A stretch of 64,000 nt of DNA from JANNMJ01 sp031425525 (lineage in GTDB: Bacteria; Bacteroidota; Bacteroidia; Cytophagales; Hymenobacteraceae), in contig JANPJM010000071.1 in assembly GCA_031425525.1 (NCBI GenBank), forward strand, positions 18,497 to 82,496, read 5' to 3'. Below, in pieces: positions 25,173-33,461 of the stretch. Made by a program: the position numbers and the translations under genes. The notes below the pieces were generated by a model. That model was not told the DNA's origin. It was given only the letters and a program-made list of their open reading frames with translations, and ran no database searches. Positions within the stretch are counted from its first letter, which is position 1, and every line of letters starts with the position of its first letter.

Positions 25173-25784
25173 TTGCCCACCTCCGCTGCTGCTTCCTTAC
25201 TGGCCCGCGTCCGGCAGCATTTCGGGTTAGACCAGCCGGCGCTGGCCGGGTACCTAGCCGTCAGCCCGATGCTGGTGCGCCACATCGAAGGCGGGCGCCG
25301 CCGCCTCACCGCCGAGGTGCGGCTGGCCCTGCAACCGTTGGCGCAGCACCTGCCGCCCGCCGCCGAAGCCGCCGCTGCCGAAGCCGCCGCGCCCCTGCAC
25401 CCCACCGAAACCCCGCTGGCCCCCACCCTGCCGCCCGGCACCCCGCCCCCGGATGCCTTCGCGCTGGACGTGCGCCGCCGCGTGTGCCTGCAAAACGCCG
25501 GGCGGCTGCGCGCCCAACACGCCCGCCTGAGCGCCCGCGCCGCCGTGGCGCACCGCTGGGCCACGGCCCTGCCGGCGCTGCTGGCCGCCGCCGCCGCCCC
25601 GCCCGATGCCGACGCCGATGCGCTGGCCCGCGCCGCGTGGCTGGCCGAGTGGCTAGCGCGCCGCGCGCGGCCCTTGCCGCCCGACGCCGTGACCCGCTGG
25701 CACCGGCTAGGCGCGCGGGTGGCCGCCCTGGAAGCCGAAGCCGCCGCCCTGGCGGCGGGCGCGGGCGGCGGAACAACGGCCTGA
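25173..25784 (+). CDS. HTH protein of the symmetric-element family
   Basis: This is a 203-aa two-domain protein. Residues 8-55 form an XRE-like helix-turn-helix (LARVRQHFGLDQPALAGYLA, then SPMLVRHIEGGRRRL). An Ala/Pro-rich linker covers about 68-95. The C-terminal helical domain (DVRRRVCLQNAGRLRAQHAR ... ARVAALEAEAAALAAG) resembles that of the protein at 62127. The start is TTG 25173; no ATG or GTG is available in frame. The preceding element carries four copies of one word, suggesting this protein binds there. It is very rich in Ala and Arg. The molecular role of the C-terminal domain is unknown. Confidence 0.6.
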   Translation: MPTSAAASLLARVRQHFGLDQPALAGYLAVSPMLVRHIEGGRRRLTAEVRLALQPLAQHLPPAAEAAAAEAAAPLHPTETPLAPTLPPGTPPPDAFALDVRRRVCLQNAGRLRAQHARLSARAAVAHRWATALPALLAAAAAPPDADADALARAAWLAEWLARRARPLPPDAVTRWHRLGARVAALEAEAAALAAGAGGGTTA

Positions 25785-25794
25785 GGGTGGGCCG

Positions 25795-25828
25795 TTTGCC
25801 GGCCGATGGCCGATGGCGTGTATATTTG
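25795..25828 (+). promoter_or_regulatory. Promoter of the 25876 gene
   Basis: TTTG (25795-25798) and TATATTTG (25821-25828) match the Bacteroidota -33 and -7 elements, with 22 nt between them against the usual 19-21. The gene starts 48 nt downstream. Confidence 0.6.
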
Positions 25829-25875
25829 GCGCGGCGTAAATAAACTTTTCTTTTTTCATTTTTACCCCCCCTCCG

Positions 25876-26295
25876 ATGGCACTCGACTTTTCTAAACTCC
25901 CCACCTTCGCCGCCTGCGATAAGGCCCTCAAAGCCCTCCGGATTGAGCGCAAAAGCTTTCAATACCGCGACCTGGGCATCGAACTCGCCGACGACCGCGG
26001 CGAGGTGCAGGAAACCGACACCACCCGGCTGCTGAACCGGGTGAACAGCAAGATCTCGTCGGCGAACATCCTGATCGCCACGCCCGGCCTCGACCCCGAA
26101 GAAGTAACGGAGGCGCAGGACGAACTGGCCGCCCTGCTGGTGCGGCGCACGGCGCTACTCAAACGCGGCAGCGGCGAAGAAGACGGCTCGGGCTTCTTGA
26201 CCGACGTGGACGGCGAGCAGGCCGACCAGCAGGTGTCCTACCTCACCACCGTCATCGACCGGGTGATTGTCCACCGCGCCACGCTAACGTCGTAA
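25876..26295 (+). CDS. Hypothetical helical protein
   Basis: This 139-aa cytoplasmic protein has no signal peptide and is rich in charged residues. FSKLPTFAACDKALKALRIE at the start and VTEAQDELAALLVRRTALLK in the middle look helical and possibly coiled-coil. A short acidic linker GSGEEDGSG precedes a terminal helix. No family was recognised. It has its own promoter (25795-25828) and a strong terminator (26319-26363), so it is a single-gene unit. Confidence 0.7.
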   Translation: MALDFSKLPTFAACDKALKALRIERKSFQYRDLGIELADDRGEVQETDTTRLLNRVNSKISSANILIATPGLDPEEVTEAQDELAALLVRRTALLKRGSGEEDGSGFLTDVDGEQADQQVSYLTTVIDRVIVHRATLTS

Positions 26296-26318
26296 GCCCT
26301 TTGCTGGCGGTACGCCCC

Positions 26319-26363
26319 ACGCAAAAGCCCCCCGGTGCCGCTGGCGCCGGGGGGCTTTTGCGT
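26319..26363. terminator. Bidirectional terminator hairpin
   Basis: The arms ACGCAAAAGCCCCCCGG and CCGGGGGGCTTTTGCGT are perfect over 17 bp around an 11-nt loop. A/T runs inside the stem give T-tracts in both directions. It separates the convergent 25876 gene and fibre 5. Confidence 0.88.
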
Positions 26364-26445
26364 AGGGGGCGGCGGGCGGGGGTTGCGCCCTTGCCTCCCG
26401 CGCCCCTGTAAAGGCCGGGCCAGGGCGGCCGGGCAACGGGCGTTT

Positions 26446-28308
26446 TCAGCGCCCCACCACGATCCAGCGCAGCCGGAACGTGGCCGTCGAGAGCGACGAG
26501 TTGTACATGTGAAACTGCACGGTGTTGTTGTTGAGGTGTTCGTAGGTCACGTTGACGCGGCTCGAAAACGAGCCGCCGGTTTCGTCCAGCACCGGCATCA
26601 CCACGGGCCGGTAGCCGAGGTTGTGGGTCCAGTTGTACGTCGCGGAGGACGCCCCTCCTACCCCGCCCCCGAAGAAATCCTGGGCGTAGGTGCGCTGGCG
26701 CACATCGCCCACGGCAATGATTTCCTGCGCGTTCAGCGTCCCGTTTACGGTCAGTTGGTCTTCGGCCGTCACGCTGCCCCAGACCTGCATCGGGCCGGTT
26801 ACTTCGGTGGAGCCGCGCCGCAGCCGCAGCCCGGTGCCCGCCGTGGGCTGCACGAACGTCCGAAACCACTGGTCGATGGTGGCCCCCGCCGACGACACCC
26901 CGTCCGCGTAGCGGTTGCCGGTGGCCCCGCGCCACAACCACTGACTGTCGCTGCCACTACCGGCCGGCCCCGACACCCGCAGCGTGTACACCTGCCCGGC
27001 CGTGAGCGTGATGCCCCCGGCCGCAAACGACACTTCGAGCTGATTGCCATCCGGGTTGGTGAGGGCTTGGGTGAGGTTGGCGAGCGGCGTACCGCCGGTA
27101 GGCCCCACGGCCCCGACCAGAATTTCGAGGCGCAGCGTCAGGCTGGTCGAGTTGCCCAGATCAAACGCCCGCGACCGCACCAGCAGCCGCACCTCGCTCA
27201 GGCGGGCCGTGTAAGCGGGCGTAAAGGTCTGGGTGGCCGGCAACGACGTGCCATCCGACGCCCGAAACTCCACCTCCGTGTTATTGACGGTCTGCTGCTG
27301 GTCGAGGCTGTTGGTGAACGGCCCGGAGGCCGCCGGCGGCGTTTCGATACGAATCTGCTGCGTGGACGTAGCGGCGGTAATGGCAGTGGTTTCGGTGAGG
27401 GCGCCGCCGAGTTTCACGGTGGTTCCGCTCACATTCAGGCCGTTGGTAGCCGCCGTAAGGCCGGCGATGGGCGTCTGCCAGGTGGCGTCGCCGTCGGCGT
27501 CGGAGGTCAGCACTTTGCCCGCGCCGGGCGCGCCGCCGCTGATCTTGATGGGGCCGGTCAGCTCCGTACCGCCCTCGGCCCAGAGCTTGATTTTGCGGTT
27601 GCTGCCGCTGGTGCCGGCGCCCACCACATCGAGGGCGCCGGAGCCGAAGGCGTTGTAGGCAATCTTCCCGGCGTTGGCTTCTTTGCCACTGACGCCCGCG
27701 CCGAACTCCAGGGTGTTGGCGGCGCGCACGCCTACGTCGCCGTTCACGTCGAGCACGTAATCGGTACCGGGCGCTACGCCGTCGCCGATGCGCACGCGCC
27801 CGGCGTTGTCCCAGCGCAGGGCCGTGGTGGTGGCGCCGCTACCCAGCATCCCCCCGCCGACCCCGAACAGGCGCGGCCCGTCCGGGGTGGTGCTGTATGT
27901 CAGGCCGTGGTTGGCATCGGGGGCGGCGGTGGTGCCGCGCAGCCGCAGGGGCTGCGTATCGAGGCTCAAGGGTTGAGTGGCGGTGTGGGTGCCCAGGTTG
28001 TCGCCCTGGGTCTGAATCGGCACCCACACGCTGCCCGTGTAGTAGTAATAGCCCAGCGGCGCCAACGGGCTGGCGTTGGTGTTCGACTGATACACCAGCA
28101 GGCCCGCCGCCGGGCTACTGATGCCAGTGCGCTGCGCATACGTCAGGCGCGGCGGCAGAAACCCCTGCGTAGTGGAACTGACATCGAGCGCCGCCGAGGC
28201 GTGCGGCGTGGTGGTGCCGATGCCGACCTGTGCGCGGCCGGCGAGCGGCAAAGCGAGCAAGCTCAGTACAAAAAACCGAAACGTGGAGACGTGCGAAATA
28301 AGCGGCAT
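26446..28308 (-). CDS. Secreted fibre-like protein 5
   Basis: This is a 620-aa secreted protein starting at ATG 28308. The signal peptide ends at GRAQ before VGIGTTTPHASAALDVSSTT. The head (QGFLPPRLTYAQRTGI, LGYYYYTGSVWVPI) is shorter than in fibres 2 and 4. The linker GDNLGTHTATQPLSLDTQPL and VSGKEANAGKIAYNAFGSGA are shared with fibre 2. A jelly-roll-like module (ATQTFTPAYTARLSEVRLLV, LTAGQVYTLRVSGPAG) covers about residues 370-500. The tip (NWTHNLGYRPVVMPVLDETG ... FRLRWIVVGR) again differs from the other fibres. The promoter carries the dyad operator at 28388-28407. No T9SS tail is seen. Confidence 0.8.
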   Translation of the reverse strand: MPLISHVSTFRFFVLSLLALPLAGRAQVGIGTTTPHASAALDVSSTTQGFLPPRLTYAQRTGISSPAAGLLVYQSNTNASPLAPLGYYYYTGSVWVPIQTQGDNLGTHTATQPLSLDTQPLRLRGTTAAPDANHGLTYSTTPDGPRLFGVGGGMLGSGATTTALRWDNAGRVRIGDGVAPGTDYVLDVNGDVGVRAANTLEFGAGVSGKEANAGKIAYNAFGSGALDVVGAGTSGSNRKIKLWAEGGTELTGPIKISGGAPGAGKVLTSDADGDATWQTPIAGLTAATNGLNVSGTTVKLGGALTETTAITAATSTQQIRIETPPAASGPFTNSLDQQQTVNNTEVEFRASDGTSLPATQTFTPAYTARLSEVRLLVRSRAFDLGNSTSLTLRLEILVGAVGPTGGTPLANLTQALTNPDGNQLEVSFAAGGITLTAGQVYTLRVSGPAGSGSDSQWLWRGATGNRYADGVSSAGATIDQWFRTFVQPTAGTGLRLRRGSTEVTGPMQVWGSVTAEDQLTVNGTLNAQEIIAVGDVRQRTYAQDFFGGGVGGASSATYNWTHNLGYRPVVMPVLDETGGSFSSRVNVTYEHLNNNTVQFHMYNSSLSTATFRLRWIVVGR

Positions 28309-28348
28309 AGGTAAGATGGGGGTTGGAGGGCCGTCTTGATTGAGGCCA

Positions 28349-28407
28349 CAAAGCACCGCCCACCGTACACTCACCGAAAGCGCAGCACCTCCCCTAATCA
28401 GGGGAGG
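28349..28407 (-). promoter_or_regulatory. Promoter and dyad operator of fibre 5
   Basis: On the minus strand GTGCTTTG (plus coordinates 28349-28356) is the -7-like box. The dyad CCTCCCCTAATCAGGGGAGG at 28388-28407 lies 35 nt upstream of TTTG and is palindromic except for the two central steps. Box and dyad match those of fibre 2. Confidence 0.68.
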
Positions 28408-28447
28408 CGCGCTTGTTTGGTCGAAAAAGGCCGCGCAGCGCCCCTCC

Positions 28448-31309
28448 CTACTCCACTACCACCCGCCGCGTCGTGGCGCCGATGCGCACCAGATAGGTGC
28501 CCGGCGGCAGGTGGCGCACATCGAGGCGGTGCGGGCCGGGGCCGCTCAGGCGGGCGGTGCGCACGGTACGACCGGCGCCGTCGAGCAGGCGCACCGGCGT
28601 GGGGGTGCGCAGGGCGGGGCCGGTCAGGGTCAGCCAGCCGTCAGCCGAAGCGACGGGGTTGGGCGTCAGGCGCCACGCGGCGGCTTCGGCGGCTTCGGCC
28701 GTCAGACTCGTGACGATCAGCACCGAAACGCCGACCGCCGGCGCCGACGCGCAGCCCGCCGCCGAGGTGGTCACTACGGAATAAACGCCGGACAGGTCGC
28801 CACGGCGCACCACGAACGTGCGTGCCGTGGCTCCCACGAGGGCTACCCCGTTGAGGCGCCATTGGTTGCCGATGAGCGCCGACGACGTGAGTACCACGGA
28901 ATCGGCCCGTTGCGGCCCGCGCGTGATGGTTGGCTGCGCCGGCGCGGGCGCCGCCGTCAGCGTCAGGGCCGCCGAAGTGGCCGTGCAGCCGGCCGCGCTC
29001 CTGACCACCACCGTGTACTGGCCCGCCTGGGTAGCCGGGTACGTGCGGGCCGTGGCGCCGCTAATGGCCACGCCGTTGCGGCGAAACTGATACGTAGCGC
29101 CCGTGCCCGCCGCCGCCGCCGTGAGCGTTAAGCTGGCGCCGGGGCACAGCACCAGCGCGCCCCCGGCCGTGAGCGTGGCCGGCGGTAGCGCATCGAGGGT
29201 GACGGCCAAGGCCCGGCGCGCACTTTCGCAGCCCCCGACCGGCCGAAACGCGCTGACGTGATAGGTAGTAGCGGCGGCGAGCGACGGCGTAGTGAACGTG
29301 GGCCCCGTGGCGAGTGGTGCAACGGCTGTAGCCGTGGCATACCAGCGGTAGGTGATGCCTGAGGGCGGCGCGGCGGGCGTCAGCACCACTGTGCCCGGCC
29401 CGCATCGGCGCGCCGCAAAAGCCGCCGGTTGGGTGGGCACGGCCGCCACCGTGGCCGTGGTAGTGGCCCTGCCGGCGCACCCGCCCTGCCGGATGGTGAG
29501 TGTATATAGGCCACCCGCCGCCGCCTGGGCGTTGGCGATGGTGGGCGCGGGTTGGGCTGAGGTGAAGCCGTTGGGGCCAGTCCAGGTGTACGTGGCGCCG
29601 GCCGGTACGCCGGTGGCCGTCAGGCGCAGCGTCTGGCCGACGCAGATAGGGCTGCCGGCGGTGGGCACCGGCGCAGCCAGCGTGCAGCCGGGGCGCAGGC
29701 GCAGCGGATAGTCTTCGGTTTCGCCGCTGGCGGCGTTGGTGCAGGGGCTGGTTACGGGGCCTTCGCCGATATTTTGCACCCGCACCCGCAGCCGCACCGG
29801 GCCGGGGGCGGCCGTAACGGGCACCGTAAACGTTATGGTCTGGGGCGAGGCCGTGGTAGTGGCGCTCAGAATCCGCTCGTTGGCGTCGAGGAAATCGCCG
29901 TCGCGGTTCAGGTCGAGCCACGCGCCGGCGTAGAGGGCGCTGGCGGTGGGCCATTCGAGGCGGAGGGTGGCGGCGGTACCGGACACCAGGGCGCCCGAAT
30001 CGGCGGCGAAATAGGTGTAGTCGCCGCAGCCGCTGGCGGCGTTGTCGATCACCGGCGCCGCGCCCTGCGTAATCAACACCCGGTCGAGGTAGCGCGGCAG
30101 ATTGGCGCCGCAGTTGGCGTTGGAGTTGACCGGAATGCAGTAAGCGCCGGCGGGCGCCGCGTACCCTACCGCATTCGAGAACGCCCCGGCCGCGTTGATC
30201 GGCTTGACGCGGTACGTGAGCGCGCCGGCCGGCGGGGCCGGGTCGGTGAAAGTGGTGGCGTTGGGCAGCGTGTACCCGACGGCGACGAACGGCGCGCTGG
30301 CCGACGCGGCGCGCTCCACAAAGTACCCCAGCTCGGTGGTGGCGCGGTCGGCCCACGTCAGGCGGCGCCCGCCGCCGGGCGCAGCGGCCACGGTCAGGGC
30401 CGTGGGCGCCAGGGGTTCAGTGGCCGCACAACTGAGTTGGCCGAGGTGATAAACCTGAAACGCGAATTCGGCGCGGGCCATCTGCTCGGCGCTCGGCCGC
30501 AGGCGGCCTTGGCACGCCCAGTAGCTCATCAGGTTGTCGAGGTGGGGGGCGTAGAGGTCGCCGTTGGCGTCGAGGGCGGTGCCGGTGTAGGTACAGCCGC
30601 TGGCGCTGGCATCGGGCAGGCCGTAGGGGTCGGCGGGGGTATCGCAGACGAGATCGCCGGCGGAACTACAGTTGGTGCCGTCCACCAGCTCGTCGGCGCT
30701 GCTGCCGCCGCCGTGCGTGTGGATGAGGTCGAAGGCGTGCCCCAGTTCGTGGGTGACGGTGCGGATGGTGGTGCAGGCAATCAGGAGGCGCCGCGCGCTG
30801 GTGCCGGGGTAGTAGGCGTAGCCGCACGCGCCGCCGTTGCTCGTCTGGATCGTGCGCACGAAGTACATATTGAACGTGCCGGGCACGTCGCGCGGGATGG
30901 CCAGGTCGTCTTCCTCAAAAGACTGGAAGGCCAGATACGTCGAGTCGTCCACGTAATCGATCTGCCCGCAGACGTAGAACTGCACCCCGGCGGCGGCAAA
31001 GCGCTCGTTGGCGCCCACCAGCGCGCGGTAGATGTCGGCGGGGGCGGTACCGGCGGTGCCGTTATCGTCGCGCACGACGTGCAGCTTAAGCGGCACGTAC
31101 GTCAGCGATACGGGCGGGCGCCGGGCGGGGGCGGCGCGCATAGCCGGCAGATCGGCCAGCATCCGCTGCCACTGCGCGGGCGTGGGGGGCGGGGTAGCGC
31201 ACTCGCGGAAGCCCGCCCCCGGAGCGGCCCCGGATTGCGCACGGGCACTCAGGGCACTCAACAGCAGTAGCGTCGCCAGTAGCAACCGACGAAAATCAAA
31301 ATATTTCAT
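28448..31309 (-). CDS. Secreted M43-type metalloprotease with T9SS tail
   Basis: This 953-aa extracellular zinc protease carries a signal peptide (MKYFDFRRLLLATLLLLSAL...ARA). The catalytic motif HELGHAFDLIH lies at residues 187-197, and NLMSYWAC serves as the Met-turn, as in pappalysin/cytophagalysin (M43) proteases. DLVCDTPADPYG is also typical of M43. A GEVED domain (AGAWLDLNRDGDFLDANERI) and two to three Ig-like domains (YTWTGPNGFTSAQPAPTIAN) follow. A T9SS sorting tail ends the protein (LTPNPVASADGWLTLTG ... GTYLVRIGATTRRVVVE). It is divergent from the response regulator gene, with a shared dyad between them. Substrates are unknown. Confidence 0.88.
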   Translation of the reverse strand: MKYFDFRRLLLATLLLLSALSARAQSGAAPGAGFRECATPPPTPAQWQRMLADLPAMRAAPARRPPVSLTYVPLKLHVVRDDNGTAGTAPADIYRALVGANERFAAAGVQFYVCGQIDYVDDSTYLAFQSFEEDDLAIPRDVPGTFNMYFVRTIQTSNGGACGYAYYPGTSARRLLIACTTIRTVTHELGHAFDLIHTHGGGSSADELVDGTNCSSAGDLVCDTPADPYGLPDASASGCTYTGTALDANGDLYAPHLDNLMSYWACQGRLRPSAEQMARAEFAFQVYHLGQLSCAATEPLAPTALTVAAAPGGGRRLTWADRATTELGYFVERAASASAPFVAVGYTLPNATTFTDPAPPAGALTYRVKPINAAGAFSNAVGYAAPAGAYCIPVNSNANCGANLPRYLDRVLITQGAAPVIDNAASGCGDYTYFAADSGALVSGTAATLRLEWPTASALYAGAWLDLNRDGDFLDANERILSATTTASPQTITFTVPVTAAPGPVRLRVRVQNIGEGPVTSPCTNAASGETEDYPLRLRPGCTLAAPVPTAGSPICVGQTLRLTATGVPAGATYTWTGPNGFTSAQPAPTIANAQAAAGGLYTLTIRQGGCAGRATTTATVAAVPTQPAAFAARRCGPGTVVLTPAAPPSGITYRWYATATAVAPLATGPTFTTPSLAAATTYHVSAFRPVGGCESARRALAVTLDALPPATLTAGGALVLCPGASLTLTAAAAGTGATYQFRRNGVAISGATARTYPATQAGQYTVVVRSAAGCTATSAALTLTAAPAPAQPTITRGPQRADSVVLTSSALIGNQWRLNGVALVGATARTFVVRRGDLSGVYSVVTTSAAGCASAPAVGVSVLIVTSLTAEAAEAAAWRLTPNPVASADGWLTLTGPALRTPTPVRLLDGAGRTVRTARLSGPGPHRLDVRHLPPGTYLVRIGATTRRVVVE

Positions 31310-31420
31310 AGGGGAAAAAGCGAAACGTTTTCAGGACGCTTTCGGGGCAAGATACGCTACTCCGACCGGCGAACCCCCTGCGAAGATTTCGCTCGCCACT
31401 ACCCCGGCCCTTCCGCGCCA

Positions 31421-31480
31421 TCTCCCCTGATTAGGGTAGGGCCCGCAAGGGGGCGGCCCCGCTCCTACCTGCCACCTTTG
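31421..31480. promoter_or_regulatory. Shared dyad operator and regulator promoter
   Basis: The dyad TCTCCCCTGATTAGGGTAGG (31421-31440) is followed after 36 nt by TTTG of the -7-like box CACCTTTG (31473-31480), and the regulator ATG lies 6 nt further. In the other direction the metalloprotease starts 111 nt away. The reverse complement of this dyad equals the fibre 2 dyad except for the last base. Confidence 0.68.
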
Positions 31481-31486
31481 CACCCG

Positions 31487-32161
31487 ATGACCGATCTGCT
31501 CGCCCCTACCCCGCCCCTTGCCGCCCCGGCAACGCCCATCCGTTTGGCGCTCGTCGAGGACGACGCGCGTCTGCGTGCCCTGCTCAAAGAATATCTCTGC
31601 CACCAGCCCGAATTCAACTGCGTGGTGGTGGCGGGCTCGGTGGAAGAACTGCTCGATGAACTTGAACTGAGCCTTCCGCCGCAGGTCATCCTGCTCGATA
31701 TCGGTTTGCCGGGAATGAGCGGCCTCGATGCGCTTCCCGTCCTCAAGAAGCGCCTCCCGGAAGTCGAAATCATCGTCCAAACCGTGTTCGATGATGTAGA
31801 CCGCCTCTACCAGGCCCTGCGCACGGGCGCGAGTGGCTATTTGCTGAAGTCCTCGCCCCTACCCGAATATAAAGCCGCCGTGTTGGATGTGATGCGCGGC
31901 GGCGCGCCGATGAGCCGCGCGGTGGCGCGTAAGGTGTTGGCGCACTTCACGCCCGTACCGAGCCTCGATGCCGCCGCCCTCACCGACCGCGAGCGCGACG
32001 TGCTGAATTGCCTGGTAGAAGGGTTAGGCGAGAAACAAGCCGCCGCCCGCCTCACGATGGCCCCCAGCACGGTGCATACGCACGTCAAAAACATCTACAA
32101 AAAGTTGCAGGTCGGGAGCCGGGGCGAGCTGCTGGGAAGGGCGGCGCGGGGCGAGTTGTGA
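31487..32161 (+). CDS. NarL/FixJ-type response regulator
   Basis: This is a 224-aa response regulator. The receiver (IRLALVEDDARLRALLKEYL) has phospho-Asp D71 in VILLDIGLPGMSG and a Lys switch in GYLLKSS. A C-terminal LuxR HTH follows (LTDRERDVLNCLVEGLGEKQ, then STVHTHVKNIYKKLQV). ATG 31487 is preferred over TTG 31478 because it starts just after the promoter. No kinase is adjacent. The two propeller kinases in this window carry HisKA_3 boxes, the kinase type that normally pairs with LuxR-output regulators. A dyad at its own promoter suggests autoregulation. Confidence 0.85.
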   Translation: MTDLLAPTPPLAAPATPIRLALVEDDARLRALLKEYLCHQPEFNCVVVAGSVEELLDELELSLPPQVILLDIGLPGMSGLDALPVLKKRLPEVEIIVQTVFDDVDRLYQALRTGASGYLLKSSPLPEYKAAVLDVMRGGAPMSRAVARKVLAHFTPVPSLDAAALTDRERDVLNCLVEGLGEKQAAARLTMAPSTVHTHVKNIYKKLQVGSRGELLGRAARGEL

Positions 32162-32215
32162 AGCGAGGCGTAACCCCGTCCGCTATTCGACAAATCTCCG
32201 TTCATCCCCGGCATC

Positions 32216-32500
32216 TCACTGCTTCGCCCTTCGGTTGCCGCTGATGCTCCGCTGGGCGGCACTTCGGAAACGCGCATCCGGCACCCCCGAACGGGCCGCG
32301 TGCTTGGTGGCGCGGCCCTGCACCCGCGCCCGCCACCGCCGCCACGACGCTGGTTTCAGCGCGCGGCGCATCACGGCAATCACCTGCCCTTCGGCCAACC
32401 CAAATTGCCGTTCGATGGCCTCGAAGGGCGTCCGGTCTTCCCACGCCATTTCAATCAGGCGGTCGAGGTCGGCGGGCGGCAGGTCGGGGGGGCGCGGCAT
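32216..32500 (-). CDS. DUF2805 / TIGR03643 family protein
   Basis: This 94-aa cytoplasmic protein reads LDRLIEMAWEDRTPFEAIER, then QFGLAEGQVIAVMRRALKPA and WRRWRARVQGRATKHA. These match the short conserved family TIGR03643, found mainly in Bacteroidota and marine bacteria. It probably has a helix-turn-helix-like fold; function is unknown. The C-terminal 25 residues are Arg-rich and not conserved. It converges with the response regulator gene. Confidence 0.82.
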   Translation of the reverse strand: MPRPPDLPPADLDRLIEMAWEDRTPFEAIERQFGLAEGQVIAVMRRALKPASWRRWRARVQGRATKHAARSGVPDARFRSAAQRSISGNRRAKQ

Positions 32501-32622
32501 GGGAAGAAGGGAAGACGAGGTCGGCAGGAGGTAAAACCCCGGATCACTTAACCGAAACCCCGTTTGCCTGAAAGTGTTGGCGGGGCCGTAAAGCTTCGGG
32601 CACGGCGCGGCAGCCCCGGCGT

Positions 32623-33393
32623 TTACAGCACTTTCAACCGCGCCAGCAGCGTCTCGCGGTAGGCGCGGCCTAACGGCAGTCGGCAGCCATCGACTACTAC
32701 TTCTTCCGTCGCCGGGTCGAGCTGTTCGATAAAGGCTACATTGACCAGATACGCGCGCTGCACCTGCACAAACTGATCGGCGGGTAGCTGCGCGGCCAGT
32801 TCGCGCAGCGAAAGCCGCACCGAGAGCTTACGCGCGCCCCCGGCGCCGAGGTGCAGGTCGGTGTAGCGGTCGTCGGCAGCGATCCAGCGAATATCGGCGT
32901 AGGCTGCTTTGACCAACCGGCCCCGGTCGCGCACGAAACACGCGCCCGGCAGCAGCACCTGACGGCCCACGGCCACGGGCGGCGGCTCCGACTCGCCGGG
33001 TTGCGCCTCGCGGGCGATGGCGAAGTTGTGAAACGCCAGTTCGAGGGTACGTTCGAGGGTGGCGGCGTCGGTGGGTTTGGTGAGATAAGCGGCCGGCCCC
33101 ACGACGCGCGCCCGCTGAAAGGTTTCATTGTCGGTCATCGACGACAGAAACACCACCGGCAACCGTCGTTCGGCGAGCAGTTGCGCCGCCAATCCGATGC
33201 CGTCGGGTTGGCCAGGCAACTGAATGTCGAGCAGAGCCACGTCGGGGGTGTGGGCGCGGAACAGCCGCAGCGCCTCGGCAGCGGTCGCGGCCGGCCCGAT
33301 CAGTTCAAAACCCAACTCTTCAACCAGGATTTCGCGCAGCAGCCGCTGGTGAATGACTTCGTCTTCGACGAGCAGGATTTTGATGGGCGTCAT
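32623..33393 (-). CDS. LytTR-family response regulator
   Basis: This is a 256-aa regulator with a receiver (KILLVEDEVIHQRLLREILV, phospho-Asp in VALLDIQLPGQPDG, Lys in AYLTKPTDAA) and a LytTR DNA-binding domain (DIRWIAADDRYTDLHLGAG, then DQFVQVQRAYLVNVAFIEQL). ATG 33393 is preferred, as the upstream extension is Pro/Gly-rich. It follows the TPR sensor kinase on the same strand by 68 nt and is almost certainly its partner in one operon. Targets are unknown; the T9SS cargo gene further upstream is a candidate. Confidence 0.88.
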   Translation of the reverse strand: MTPIKILLVEDEVIHQRLLREILVEELGFELIGPAATAAEALRLFRAHTPDVALLDIQLPGQPDGIGLAAQLLAERRLPVVFLSSMTDNETFQRARVVGPAAYLTKPTDAATLERTLELAFHNFAIAREAQPGESEPPPVAVGRQVLLPGACFVRDRGRLVKAAYADIRWIAADDRYTDLHLGAGGARKLSVRLSLRELAAQLPADQFVQVQRAYLVNVAFIEQLDPATEEVVVDGCRLPLGRAYRETLLARLKVL

Positions 33394-33461
33394 CGCGCGC
33401 GGGGTTTGGCCGCCGCCCGGTGCCGGGCGGGGCTGCAAACTTAGCGCGTCGGCGGCGAGCG

